The notes under the pieces: model-generated | Database searches by the model: none | Told to the model about the DNA's origin: nothing | What the model saw: only the letters and a program-made list of their open reading frames with translations | In this document: one piece after another, positions 52,502 to 61,077 of the stretch | Numbering within the stretch: position 1 is the first letter of the stretch | Layout: each line of letters begins with the position of its first letter | Assembly (NCBI RefSeq): GCF_009729075.1 | Contig: NZ_VTGY01000011.1 | Coordinates: forward strand, 124,001 to 188,000 | DNA length: 64,000 nt | Direction: 5' to 3' | DNA from: Mycolicibacterium sp. CBMA 226 | Lineage (GTDB): Bacteria; Actinomycetota; Actinomycetes; Mycobacteriales; Mycobacteriaceae | Made by a program: the position numbers and the translations under genes

Positions 52502-53161
52502 GTGACATCAAGCCCAACAGAAGATTTCGTGCGTCGGCTCTCTGATCCAGACCCGGCGGTCGCCGCTCTGGTCGAAAACCCCGACGAGATCACGACTCGC
52601 ATCTTGCGGGCCGGCTTGGAACAGGCGGAGTTGCTCGGGATGCGGAGATCCACGATGGAGGACGTCGCCAAACGCAGTGGAGTCGGCCGCGCCACTCTTT
52701 ACCGGCGATTCCCCACCAAAGCCGCACTCAACGACGCCATCGTGCTGTCGGAGGTGCGCCGATTCCTCGAAGGCAGCGCCGCGGCTCGGGCTCAAGGCAC
52801 GACGTTCGAGGACCGCATGGTCTACGACACGGTGTTCACCGTGACCTTCATCCGCGAACACGCGCTGTTGAAGAAGCTGTTGCGCACCGAGCCCGAAGCA
52901 ATCCTGCCGAGCCTGACAGTCGATGCCGGCGCCATCATCGACTTCTCTACCGACTACACCGCCGCGCTTTTCCGCCGCGAGCTGTACGGGACGCGTTCGA
53001 TCACTGCCGCCCAGGAGCGCCATCTGCGTACCGCGGCAGAATTGCAGACGCGGCTGACCCTGTCCTTCATCGTTACTCCGCACACTGGCATCAAGCTCGC
53101 CACACTGGAGGACACCCGGGAGTACGTGCGTCGGTACCTGATGCCGATGGTTAGGCCCTAG
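52502..53161 (+). CDS. TetR-family regulator
   Basis: A 219-residue regulator with the DNA-binding domain at about residues 30-80 (ILRAGLEQAELLGMRRSTME, KRSGVGRATLYRRFPTKAAL) after a longer than usual N-terminus. The ligand domain has no recognised signature. The GTG at 52502 is preceded by AAGGAGAAG. Position and the operator array suggest it controls the divergent P450 and its own gene, with the P450 substrate or a related lipid as inducer. Confidence 0.9.
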   Translation: MTSSPTEDFVRRLSDPDPAVAALVENPDEITTRILRAGLEQAELLGMRRSTMEDVAKRSGVGRATLYRRFPTKAALNDAIVLSEVRRFLEGSAAARAQGTTFEDRMVYDTVFTVTFIREHALLKKLLRTEPEAILPSLTVDAGAIIDFSTDYTAALFRRELYGTRSITAAQERHLRTAAELQTRLTLSFIVTPHTGIKLATLEDTREYVRRYLMPMVRP

Positions 53162-53209
53162 GTCGCGCCACGATCAAACCGGCGAATGAGAAGCGCGGTG
53201 GACTGCCGT

Positions 53210-54298
53210 CTAGAACTGCACGATCTGCCGCACGGCGCGGCCGTCGGCCAGGGCGTCCATGCCGGTGTTGATGTCGTTCAGCGCGATGGTGTCGGACACC
53301 AGCTTCTCGACCGGGAGTCGCCCCGACCGCCACAGCTCGACGAAGCGCGGGATGTCGCGCGCCGGTACCGCCGACCCGAGGTAGCTGCCGATCAGCGACC
53401 GGCCATCGGCGACCAATGCCAAGGGCGACAACGAGATTCGCGCATCCGGATGGGGCAGTCCGACCGTGATGGTCTTGCCGCCGGGAGCCGTCATCCCGAT
53501 CGCGGTTTCGAGTGCAGCGGGGTGGCCGGCGGCCTCGATGACCACGTCGGCCCTGATGTCACCGGGATCGGTGACGGCGTCGTGCGCGCCGAGTGCACGC
53601 GCCTGCGCGAGCTTGTCCGGCAACCGGTCCACGGCGACGACGCGGACGTCGTCGTGCGCCAGGGCGGTGAGCATGGCGGCCATGCCGACACCGCCCATGC
53701 CCACGACGGCCACGGTCTGACCGGGCTTCGGTTGGCCGGCGTTGAGCACCGCGCCACCGCCGGTAAGTACGGCGCAACCGAGGAGCGAGGCGACGACGGG
53801 CGGCACATCGAAGTCCACCGGCACCACCGAACGACGGTCCACCACCGTGTGTGTCGCGAACGCCGACACCCCGAGGTGATGCAGAACTGTTGTGCCGTTG
53901 CGGGATAGCCGCGTGTCCCCGCCGAGTAGCGTGCCCGCGCCGTTGGCGGCGCTGCCGGGAATGCAGGGCGCCAGGCCGTCCGTCGCGCAGGACCGGCACT
54001 CGCCGCAGCGCGGCAGGAACGTCATGACCACGCGCTGGCCGACGGCCAGATCCGAAGTGCCGCCGATCTGTTCGATGATGCCGGCTGCTTCGTGGCCGAG
54101 CAGCATCGGCACCGGGCGGACGCGGTTGCCGTCGACCACCGACAGATCGGAATGGCAGAGGCCCGCCGCCTCGATGCGCACCAGCAGCTCGCCGTCGCCG
54201 GGGGCGTCCAGGTTCAGCTCGCTGATGGTGAGCGGCCGTGATTCGGCGTACGGGCGGGCGCGCCCGATCTCTTCGAGTACGGCACCGCGGATCAACAT
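53210..54298 (-). CDS. adhE1: Zinc-type alcohol dehydrogenase (AdhE1/Rv0162c-like)
   Basis: A 362-residue medium-chain dehydrogenase. Catalytic-zinc ligands are Cys in EAAGLCHSDLSVVDG and His in LLGHEAAGIIEQ; structural-zinc cysteines are in RCGECRSCATDGLAPC. The cofactor loop is VVGMGGVGMAAMLTA. It resembles the group-III/NDMA- or factor-dependent alcohol dehydrogenases of actinobacteria, but the exact class is uncertain. Start ATG 54298. It is divergent from the thioesterase gene by 26 bp, the same pairing as in M. tuberculosis. Confidence 0.87.
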   Translation of the reverse strand: MLIRGAVLEEIGRARPYAESRPLTISELNLDAPGDGELLVRIEAAGLCHSDLSVVDGNRVRPVPMLLGHEAAGIIEQIGGTSDLAVGQRVVMTFLPRCGECRSCATDGLAPCIPGSAANGAGTLLGGDTRLSRNGTTVLHHLGVSAFATHTVVDRRSVVPVDFDVPPVVASLLGCAVLTGGGAVLNAGQPKPGQTVAVVGMGGVGMAAMLTALAHDDVRVVAVDRLPDKLAQARALGAHDAVTDPGDIRADVVIEAAGHPAALETAIGMTAPGGKTITVGLPHPDARISLSPLALVADGRSLIGSYLGSAVPARDIPRFVELWRSGRLPVEKLVSDTIALNDINTGMDALADGRAVRQIVQF

Positions 54299-54324
54299 GT
54301 CACCAGCCTGACAGACTGGCCCCC

Positions 54325-54780
54325 ATGGAGCAGGCACTGACCACCGCGGACTTTCCGGTGCACTGGCCCGTGCAGACCCGGTGGACCGACAACGACATGT
54401 TCGGCCACCTCAACAACGCGGTCTATTACGAGCTGTTCGACACCGCGATCAACGCGTGGATCAACACCACACGCGACATCGATCCGGTCGCCGCGCCGTG
54501 GCTCGGGGTGGTCGCCGAATCGGGCTGCCGGTACTTCGCGGAGCTGAAGTTCCCGTCGCAACTCGTGGTCGGGCTCGCGGTGACCCGGTTGGGCAACAGC
54601 AGCGTCACCTACCGCACCGGGTTGTGGGCCGAGGAAACAGAGCACGCCGCTCAGGCTGATACGCGGCTCGCTGCGGCGGTGGGCAGCTGGGTGCACGTCT
54701 ACGTCGACCGCGACGCCCGTCGGCCCGTCCCCATCCCGGCGCCCATCCGCGAGCTGCTGGAGACTGCCGTCGTCGGTTGA
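54325..54780 (+). CDS. 4HBT-type acyl-CoA thioesterase (Rv0163-like)
   Basis: A 151-residue hotdog-fold thioesterase. The 4-hydroxybenzoyl-CoA thioesterase signature is seen in RWTDNDMFGHLNNAVYYELF, with Asp and His/Asn of the active region, followed by the GLAVTRLGNSSVTY strand. It would hydrolyse an acyl-CoA in the cytoplasm; the chain type is unknown. It shares a short divergent promoter region with the alcohol dehydrogenase gene. Confidence 0.87.
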   Translation: MEQALTTADFPVHWPVQTRWTDNDMFGHLNNAVYYELFDTAINAWINTTRDIDPVAAPWLGVVAESGCRYFAELKFPSQLVVGLAVTRLGNSSVTYRTGLWAEETEHAAQADTRLAAAVGSWVHVYVDRDARRPVPIPAPIRELLETAVVG

Positions 54781-54972
54781 CCCTGCCGTGGTGCCGTCGG
54801 CTACTCGGACAACTGCGCCGCACGTGCAGGATCAACCGGTGCTGGGCGTCGAGTCTGCGCTGGTGGCGCAGAAGTTCGAGTTGCGGAGTGCGTGGGCTCA
54901 GGGTCAACGGCGCCGGGCCGACGGACACACGCGCGGGATCAACGGAATCGTGGTCTCGATATGCTCTGGCCC

Positions 54973-55416
54973 ATGCCGATCGTGAGCAAGACCGTCGAGG
55001 TCGCCGCACCAGCAGCGCAGATCCTGGGGATCGTCGCCGACTTCGAGGCCTACCCGCAGTGGAACGAAGAGGTCACCGGCTGCTGGATCCTGCACCGCTA
55101 TGACGACGGCCGGCCCAGCCAGCTCCGCCTGGACACCAAGATTCAGGGCATGGACGGCTCCTACATCCAGGCCGTCTACTACCCGGGTGACGGTCAGATC
55201 CAGACCGTCATGCAGCAGGGCAACCTGTTCTCCAAGCAGGAGCAGCTGTTCTCCGTGGTCGACCTCGGGGCGAGCGCCCTGCTGACAGTCGACATGGACG
55301 TCGAGGTCGACATGCCGGGTATCCCGTCGATGATGGTCAAGAAGGTCGTTGGCGATGCGCTCGACCACCTGGCGGGCAACCTCAAGACGCGCGCCGAGCA
55401 GCTCGCCGCCAACTAA
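54973..55416 (+). CDS. SRPBCC-family protein (TB18.5/Rv0164-like)
   Basis: A 147-residue helix-grip (START/polyketide cyclase-like) protein, very similar to M. tuberculosis TB18.5 by memory: MPIVSKTVEVAAPAAQILGI, FEAYPQWNEEV, YDDGRPSQLRLDTK, YYPGDGQIQTVMQQGNLFSK and a C-terminal helix with LAGNLKTRAEQLAAN. It likely binds a hydrophobic ligand. The ATG at 54973 is used; an ATG four codons upstream is possible. It ends overlapping the convergent mce1R stop. Confidence 0.88.
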   Translation: MPIVSKTVEVAAPAAQILGIVADFEAYPQWNEEVTGCWILHRYDDGRPSQLRLDTKIQGMDGSYIQAVYYPGDGQIQTVMQQGNLFSKQEQLFSVVDLGASALLTVDMDVEVDMPGIPSMMVKKVVGDALDHLAGNLKTRAEQLAAN

Positions 55417-56108
55417 GCCGGCCACAACCCGAGTTCGTCGAGGCGGCCGGTCAACCGCTCGGCGGCGTCGTCGAACTGGCGCCGGGTCTGCCGGACAACC
55501 TCGTCGATGTCCTTGTCCCGCAGGGCCGCAACTAATTCGCGGTGATTCGCCACGGTCGCGGCACCCCACTGCGGATCGGTGGCGTAGATGCGGACCGGCA
55601 GATACCGCGCCGCGTGCAGCAGGAACCACGCCAGCTTCGTCCGTCCCGCGGCACGGTTGAACTCCTTGTGAAACAGGAACTCCGCCAGCGCTATCGCGTC
55701 GACATCGCCCGTCGCGACGGCGTCGGCCAGCTCGTCGGTGAGCCGCTCGAGTTCGGCGATGGCGGGTTCGGTGATCCGCCGGGCTGCGTTCGCGGCGATC
55801 TCGGTGGCGATGGTGGCCTGCAGCCAGAAGATGTCAGCGATGTCGTCGCGCGTGAACGCGGACACCACGTGGCCGCGGTTGGGTTCGAGTTCGACCATCC
55901 CCTCGCCGCGCAGCGTGCGCAGTGCCTCGCGAACCGGCGTGATGCTCACGCCGAGCGCGGCGGCGGTCTCGTCGAGCCGGACGAATGTCCCCGGCCGCAG
56001 CGTGCCGGACATGATCGCCGCGCGGAGGTGCGCCGCCACCTCGTCGGACAGCTGTTCGCGTCGACGGGCCCGCTGGAGGCCGGGCGACGGTTTCGCCGAG
56101 ACGTTCAC
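55413..56108 (-). CDS. mce1R: GntR/FadR-type regulator Mce1R
   Basis: A 231-residue regulator with an N-terminal winged helix (EQLSDEVAAHLRAAIMSGTL, RLDETAAALGVSITPVREAL, EGMVELEPNRGHVV) and an all-helical FCD ligand domain (about residues 85-225) with the metal-type residues spread through FLFHKEFNRAAG and VANHRELVAALRDKD. It occupies the mce1R position, divergent from fadD5, and should repress the mce1 operon. The GTG at 56108 has AAGAAGGA upstream; longer forms are unlikely. A perfect 16-bp palindrome lies between the two genes. Confidence 0.92.
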   Translation of the reverse strand: MNVSAKPSPGLQRARRREQLSDEVAAHLRAAIMSGTLRPGTFVRLDETAAALGVSITPVREALRTLRGEGMVELEPNRGHVVSAFTRDDIADIFWLQATIATEIAANAARRITEPAIAELERLTDELADAVATGDVDAIALAEFLFHKEFNRAAGRTKLAWFLLHAARYLPVRIYATDPQWGAATVANHRELVAALRDKDIDEVVRQTRRQFDDAAERLTGRLDELGLWPA

Positions 56109-56186
56109 GGCAGTCCTTCTTGTCGGCGGGGCCACCCGGAGGTTGTCCGGATGGTACGGGCGTCCTATTGTGACGGCGGCAACACT

Positions 56187-56202
56187 ATATTTGATCAAAT
56201 AT
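56187..56202. promoter_or_regulatory. Mce1R operator candidate
   Basis: ATATTTGA-TCAAATAT, a perfect 16-bp palindrome in the mce1R-fadD5 gap (79 bp from the mce1R GTG, 37 bp from the fadD5 ATG). Its AT-rich flanks (TATATT at 56186-56191) can serve as -10 boxes in either direction. TTGATCAA-type palindromes fit GntR/FCD regulators. The binding protein is inferred from adjacency. Confidence 0.62.
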
Positions 56203-56238
56203 CAGCATTGCGCATCGCGACCACGGATTTCCGCCGCG

Positions 56239-57861
56239 ATGCCGATCGAGACACAGGAGCAGACCGTGTCATCCGCAGCACTCGAGCAGCCGTATCTGGC
56301 CCGCCGGCAGAACTGGACCACGCACCTCGCCCGGCACGCCCTCATGCAGCCGGAGGCGACCGCGCTGCGCTTCGTCGGCAAGACGGTCACCTGGGGTGAG
56401 CTGGAGCGGCGCGTCACCAAGCTGGCAGGAGCGCTGAGCCGTCGGGGGGTCGGGTTCGGCGATCGGGTGCTGATCCTGATGCTGAACCGCACCGAGTACG
56501 TCGAGGCGTTCCTGGCTGCCAACCTCCTCGGCGCCATCGCGGTCCCGGTCAACTTCCGCATGACCCCACCCGAGATCGCCTACCTGGTCCGGGACTGCGA
56601 CCCGAAAGCCGTGATCACCGAGCAGGTGCTGGCCCCGGTCGCCACCGCCGTCCGCGAGCTGGAACCGTCACTGGGCACCGTGATCGTCGCCGGCGGCGCA
56701 ACCGAGGGGAACGTGCTGGGCTACGAGAACGTCCTCGCCGAGGCCGGCGACCCGCCCGCCCCGGTCGACATCCCCGAGGAATCACCGGCGCTGATCATGT
56801 ACACCTCGGGCACCACCGGTTATCCCAAGGGCGCGGTGCTGACGCACGTCAACATCATGGGCCAGGGCATGACCAACCTGTTCACCGTCGCGCCGGACAT
56901 CAACAACGACGTCGGCTTCATCGGCGTCCCCTTCTTCCACATCGCCGGCATCGGCAACATGATCAGCGGCCTGCTGCTCGGCCTGCCGACGGTCATCTAC
57001 CCGCTCGGGGCGTTCGACCCGGGCGCTCTGCTCGACGTGCTGGAGGCCGAGGGCGTCTCCGCGATCTTCCTGGTCCCCGCGCAGTGGCAGGCCGTATGTG
57101 CAGCGCAGAAAGCCCGGCCCCGCAACCTGAAACTGCGGGTGCTGTCGTGGGGTGCGGCGCCCGCGTCGGACACTCTGTTGAGGGAGATGGCGGCGACGTT
57201 CCCCGGCACGCAGATCTTTGCTGCGTTCGGTCAGACCGAAATGTCGCCGGTGACGTGCATGCTGCTGAGCCAAGACGCGCTGCGGAAGCTGGGATCGGTC
57301 GGACGGGTCATCCCGACGGTGGCGGCGCGGGTCGTCGACGACAACATGAATGACGTTCCGGTGGGCGAGGTCGGGGAGATCGTCTACCGTGCACCCACCC
57401 TCATGGCGGGTTATTGGAACAACCCGAAAGCGACCGCCGAGGCATTCGCCGGGGGCTGGTTCCATTCCGGTGACTTGGTTCGCCAGGACGAGGAGGGTTA
57501 CATCTGGGTCGTCGACCGTAAAAAGGACATGATTATTTCCGGTGGCGAAAATATTTACTGCGCAGAAGTAGAGAACATTCTGGCCGCGCACCCGTCGATT
57601 ACCGAAGTCGCGGTGATCGGACGTCCGCATGAAAAGTGGGGCGAGGTGCCGGTTGCCGTCGTTGCTGTGACGCCGAATGCGAACGTCGATGGCGAAAGTG
57701 CCCTGACACTGGCGGATCTCGACGATTTTCTGACCGAACGACTGGCGCGCTACAAGCACCCGAAAGCGCTGGAAATTGTCGACGCATTGCCCCGAAATCC
57801 TTCTGGCAAGGTTCTTAAAACGGAACTCCGCGAGCGGTTCGGTGATACAAGTGTGTCGTAA
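56239..57861 (+). CDS. fadD5: Fatty-acyl-CoA ligase FadD5
   Basis: A 540-residue adenylate-forming enzyme that activates fatty acids for the mce1 system. Motifs in order: LIMYTSGTTGYPKGAVLTH (P-loop), SWGAAPASDTLLREM, AAFGQTEMSPVT, GWFHSGDLVRQDEEGYIWVVD, KKDMIISGGENIYCAEVEN and the final Lys in NPSGKVLKTELRERF. ATG 56239 is listed; a GTG at 56266 has a much better AGGAG site and may be the true start. From about 57520 the codons shift to A/T-ending types, unlike the rest of the gene. Confidence 0.93.
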   Translation: MPIETQEQTVSSAALEQPYLARRQNWTTHLARHALMQPEATALRFVGKTVTWGELERRVTKLAGALSRRGVGFGDRVLILMLNRTEYVEAFLAANLLGAIAVPVNFRMTPPEIAYLVRDCDPKAVITEQVLAPVATAVRELEPSLGTVIVAGGATEGNVLGYENVLAEAGDPPAPVDIPEESPALIMYTSGTTGYPKGAVLTHVNIMGQGMTNLFTVAPDINNDVGFIGVPFFHIAGIGNMISGLLLGLPTVIYPLGAFDPGALLDVLEAEGVSAIFLVPAQWQAVCAAQKARPRNLKLRVLSWGAAPASDTLLREMAATFPGTQIFAAFGQTEMSPVTCMLLSQDALRKLGSVGRVIPTVAARVVDDNMNDVPVGEVGEIVYRAPTLMAGYWNNPKATAEAFAGGWFHSGDLVRQDEEGYIWVVDRKKDMIISGGENIYCAEVENILAAHPSITEVAVIGRPHEKWGEVPVAVVAVTPNANVDGESALTLADLDDFLTERLARYKHPKALEIVDALPRNPSGKVLKTELRERFGDTSVS

Positions 57862-58123
57862 GCGTGGCAAGTGACGTCGCGCTGAGAAATTCGACCACCT
57901 GAGTGGAGGGCGGATGGGCCCATGTCGCGTTTGCTGAAACTGAACGCAATTATCCCTCAGTTGGGTCACGGGGTACGCGGTGTATCGGGTACAGTCCTGT
58001 GGTCCGTCTTACTACTCGGGAGTAGCGAGACAGAAATCACTCAGTTTGTGCTAGGGGCTAAGGAGGGGGCGTGCCACGCGTGAATCCGCGGAACGGCCGT
58101 TTTCCGGACGGGAAGGCTGAACG
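57862..58123. promoter_or_regulatory. fadD5-yrbE1A intergenic region
   Basis: This 262-bp gap is long for a single operon and probably holds an internal promoter for the transporter genes. A dyad CTACTC-GG-GAGTAG (58012-58025) is the clearest element. A GGAGGGGGC stretch near 58064 is not followed by an in-frame start for yrbE1A. No convincing extra gene was seen. Confidence 0.45.
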
Positions 58124-58927
58124 GTGACAGCCTCGGACAACACCCTGGTCGGTTATCTCAAGGACCAGCTGGACAAGCCACTTACCAAGGTGGGTGGCTT
58201 CGTCAAGATGTGCGTCCTCACCTTCAAGGCGCTGGTCTCCCGGCCCTTCCAGTGGAAGGAGTTCGTCCTTCAGTGCTGGTTCCTGATCCGGGTGGCGTTC
58301 CTGCCGACCCTGGCGGTCTCCATCCCGCTGACGGTGCTCATCATCTTCACGCTGAACATCCTGCTCGCGGAGTTCGGCGCCGCTGACGTCTCCGGCGCCG
58401 GTGCCGCCCTGGGTGCGGTGACCCAGCTGGGCCCGCTGGTGACGGTGCTCGTGGTCGCCGGCGCGGGTTCGACGGCCATCTGCGCCGACCTCGGCGCCCG
58501 GACCGTCCGTGAAGAGATCGATGCCATGGAGGTGCTGGGCATCGATCCGATCGAGCGCCTGGTGGTGCCCCGCGTGGTCGCGTCCACGTTCGTCGCCTTC
58601 ATGCTCAACGGCGCCGTGATCATCATCGGTCTGGTCGGTGGCTACTTCTTCGGTGTGTACATCCAGAACGTCAACGCCGGCGCCTATGTCTCGACGCTGA
58701 CGCTGCTGACGGGCTTCCCCGAGGTCGTGATCTCGGTGCTCAAGGCCACCATCTTCGGCCTGATCGCCGGTCTGGTCGGCTGCTTCCGTGGACTCACCGT
58801 GGCCGGCGGCTCGAAGGGTGTGGGTACCGCGGTGAACGAGACGCTGGTGCTCTGCGTCATCGCGCTGTTCGGGGTCAACGTGGTGCTGACCACGATCGGT
58901 GTCAAGTTCGGAACGCAGGCCGGGTAG
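58124..58927 (+). CDS. yrbE1A: Mce1 permease subunit YrbE1A
   Basis: A 267-residue MlaE-type inner-membrane permease with five to six helices. The family core is seen in AGAGSTAICADLGARTVREE and IDAMEVLGIDPIERLVVPRV. With YrbE1B it forms the channel through which lipids carried by the Mce1 tube enter the cytoplasm, powered by an Mkl-type ATPase encoded elsewhere. GTG 58124 is preceded by GGGAAGG. It is followed by yrbE1B after 4 bp. Confidence 0.95.
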   Translation: MTASDNTLVGYLKDQLDKPLTKVGGFVKMCVLTFKALVSRPFQWKEFVLQCWFLIRVAFLPTLAVSIPLTVLIIFTLNILLAEFGAADVSGAGAALGAVTQLGPLVTVLVVAGAGSTAICADLGARTVREEIDAMEVLGIDPIERLVVPRVVASTFVAFMLNGAVIIIGLVGGYFFGVYIQNVNAGAYVSTLTLLTGFPEVVISVLKATIFGLIAGLVGCFRGLTVAGGSKGVGTAVNETLVLCVIALFGVNVVLTTIGVKFGTQAG

Positions 58928-58931
58928 CGAT

Positions 58932-59801
58932 ATGAGTACATCGACAGTTCTGCGGGGCAGGTTCCCCCGCGCCTTCTCCAAGGTCGCCGATATCGGCGCC
59001 GCGCCGGCCCGGCTGTTCGACAGCCTGGGCCACGTCGCGGTCTTCGTGGTCTCGGCTGTCGGGCACATCCCGCACGCCTTCCGGTACTACCGCAAGGAAG
59101 TACTGCGCCTCATCGCCGAAGTCGGCATGGGCACCGGCGCCATGGCGGTCATCGGCGGAACCGTGGCCATCATCGGCTTCGTCACCCTGGCCGCCGGTTC
59201 ACTGATCGCCATCCAGGGCTTCGCCTCCCTGGGCAACATCGGTGTCGCGGCCTTCACCGGCTTCTTCGCCGCCCTGGCGAACATCCGCGTCGTCGCGCCG
59301 GTGGTCACGGGCCAGGCCCTGGCGGCGACCGTCGGCGCCGGTGCCACCGCCGAGCTCGGCGCCATGCGTATCAGTGAAGAGGTCGACGCCCTCGAGGTCA
59401 TGGGTGTCAAGTCGCTGTCGTTCCTGGTCTCGACCCGGCTGATCGCCGGCATGGTCGTCATCATCCCGCTCTACGCCATGGCGATCCTGCTGTCGTTCCT
59501 GTCGGCTCAGCTGGTCACCACGCTGTTCTACGGACAGTCGGTCGGTACCTACGAGCACTACTTCCACACCTTCCTGCGCGTCGACGACGTGATGTGGTCC
59601 TTCCTCGAGGTCATCATCATGTCGGTGGTGGTGCTCCTCAACCACGCTTACTTCGGCTATTACGCCAGCGGCGGTGCCGTCGGCGTGGGTGAAGCGGTGG
59701 GACGCTCGATGCGCACCTCCCTCATCTCGATCGTCACGGTCGTGCTGCTCTTCTCGTTGGCGCTGTACGGCACCGACCCGAACTTCAACCTGACGGTGTG
59801 A
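58932..59801 (+). CDS. yrbE1B: Mce1 permease subunit YrbE1B
   Basis: A 289-residue MlaE-type permease, partner of YrbE1A. It has an N-terminal cytoplasmic segment (about 60 residues), then helices with TGQALAATVGAGATAELGAM, RISEEVDALEVMGVKSLSFL and a C-terminal bundle ending NFNLTV. The two subunits are expected to assemble as a heterodimer. The ATG at 58932 keeps the short spacing to yrbE1A, and the mce1A ATG is 4 bp after its stop. Confidence 0.95.
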   Translation: MSTSTVLRGRFPRAFSKVADIGAAPARLFDSLGHVAVFVVSAVGHIPHAFRYYRKEVLRLIAEVGMGTGAMAVIGGTVAIIGFVTLAAGSLIAIQGFASLGNIGVAAFTGFFAALANIRVVAPVVTGQALAATVGAGATAELGAMRISEEVDALEVMGVKSLSFLVSTRLIAGMVVIIPLYAMAILLSFLSAQLVTTLFYGQSVGTYEHYFHTFLRVDDVMWSFLEVIIMSVVVLLNHAYFGYYASGGAVGVGEAVGRSMRTSLISIVTVVLLFSLALYGTDPNFNLTV

Positions 59802-59805
59802 TGCG

Positions 59806-61077
59806 ATGACGAATCCACCTGTTGCCGAGGGCCAGGTCCACGCCGAGCTCAACAAGGACCGCACCCCGCCGTACAAGATCGCGGGCGTGATTCTGGCGCT
59901 GGTCTCCGCGCTGGTCCTGGCCCTGACCTGGGCCCAGTTCCGCGGGTACTTCGACACCAAGGCCCAGCTGTACGTCCTGACGCCGCGGTCCGGGCTCTCC
60001 ATGGACCCCGGTTCGAAGGCCACCTACAACGGCGTGCCGATCGGCCGGGTGAAGGACGTCCAGGTCGTCGGCCACCCGGGCCAGACGCCGGAAGCCCGGC
60101 TGGTGCTGAACATCGACCCGCAGTACCTCAACCTGCTGCCCAAGAACGTCGACGTGAAGCTGCTGGCCACCACGGCATTCGGCAACAAGTACGTCTCGTT
60201 CACCTCACCGTCGAACCCGGCGCCGCAGCGGCTGCGTGGTGGCGACACCATCGATGTCTCCAAGTGCTCGCCGCCGACGCCGCCGTCGGCGTGCGTCACC
60301 ACCGAGTTCAACACGCTGTTCGAGACCATCACCGCGATCTCCGAGCAGGTCGACCCGATCAAGCTGAACGCGACGCTGACCGCAGCCGCGCAGGCGCTCG
60401 ACGGTCTGGGTGACAAGTTCGGCCAGTCGCTGGTCAACGGCAACGTCATCCTGACCGACCTGAACCAGCGGATGCCGACGTTCCGGCATGACACCAAGGC
60501 GCTCGCCGACCTGACCGAGGTGTACGCCAAGGCGTCGCCGGACCTGTGGGACGGGCTCAAGAACGCCGTGACCACCGAGCACACGCTGAACGATCAGCGC
60601 GGCAACATCGACCAGGCGTTGATGTCGGCCGTCGGATTCGGTAACACCGGTGGCGACATCCTCGAGCGCGGCGGGCCGTACCTGGTCCGCGGGGTCCAGG
60701 ACCTGCTGCCGACCTCGGCATTGCTGAACAAGTACGCCCCTGAGCTCGACTGCCTGTTCCGCGGCTTCGCCGCCGGGGCGCCGGCCGCGGCCAAGGGCCT
60801 CGGTGGCAATGGCTACTCGCTGGTGACCCACACCGAACTCGTCGGTGCGGCCAACCAGTACGTCTACCCGGATAACCTCCCGCGGATCAACGCCTCCGGT
60901 GGTCCGATGGGTCGCCCGGGTTGCTGGACGGTCACCAAGGACATCCTCCCGATGCCCTACACGGTGATGGACACGGGCGCGTCGATCGCGCCGTACAACC
61001 ACTTCGGTCTCGGTTCGCCGTTCGCGTCCGAATACGTCTGGGGTCGTCAAGACGGGGAGAACACGATCAACCCATGA
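59806..61077 (+). CDS. mce1A: Mce1A, lipid-transport tube subunit
   Basis: A 423-residue protein with one N-terminal transmembrane helix (about residues 24-43, KIAGVILALVSALVLALTWA), an MlaD/MCE domain (about 45-145 with GSKATYNGVPIGRVKDVQVV) and a long helical domain that would form part of the periplasmic needle. The MCE domain lacks a lipobox. It is the first of six Mce subunits (A-F) that form a hetero-hexameric channel for fatty and mycolic acids in relatives. Its stop overlaps the mce1B start (ATGA). Confidence 0.95.
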   Translation: MTNPPVAEGQVHAELNKDRTPPYKIAGVILALVSALVLALTWAQFRGYFDTKAQLYVLTPRSGLSMDPGSKATYNGVPIGRVKDVQVVGHPGQTPEARLVLNIDPQYLNLLPKNVDVKLLATTAFGNKYVSFTSPSNPAPQRLRGGDTIDVSKCSPPTPPSACVTTEFNTLFETITAISEQVDPIKLNATLTAAAQALDGLGDKFGQSLVNGNVILTDLNQRMPTFRHDTKALADLTEVYAKASPDLWDGLKNAVTTEHTLNDQRGNIDQALMSAVGFGNTGGDILERGGPYLVRGVQDLLPTSALLNKYAPELDCLFRGFAAGAPAAAKGLGGNGYSLVTHTELVGAANQYVYPDNLPRINASGGPMGRPGCWTVTKDILPMPYTVMDTGASIAPYNHFGLGSPFASEYVWGRQDGENTINP

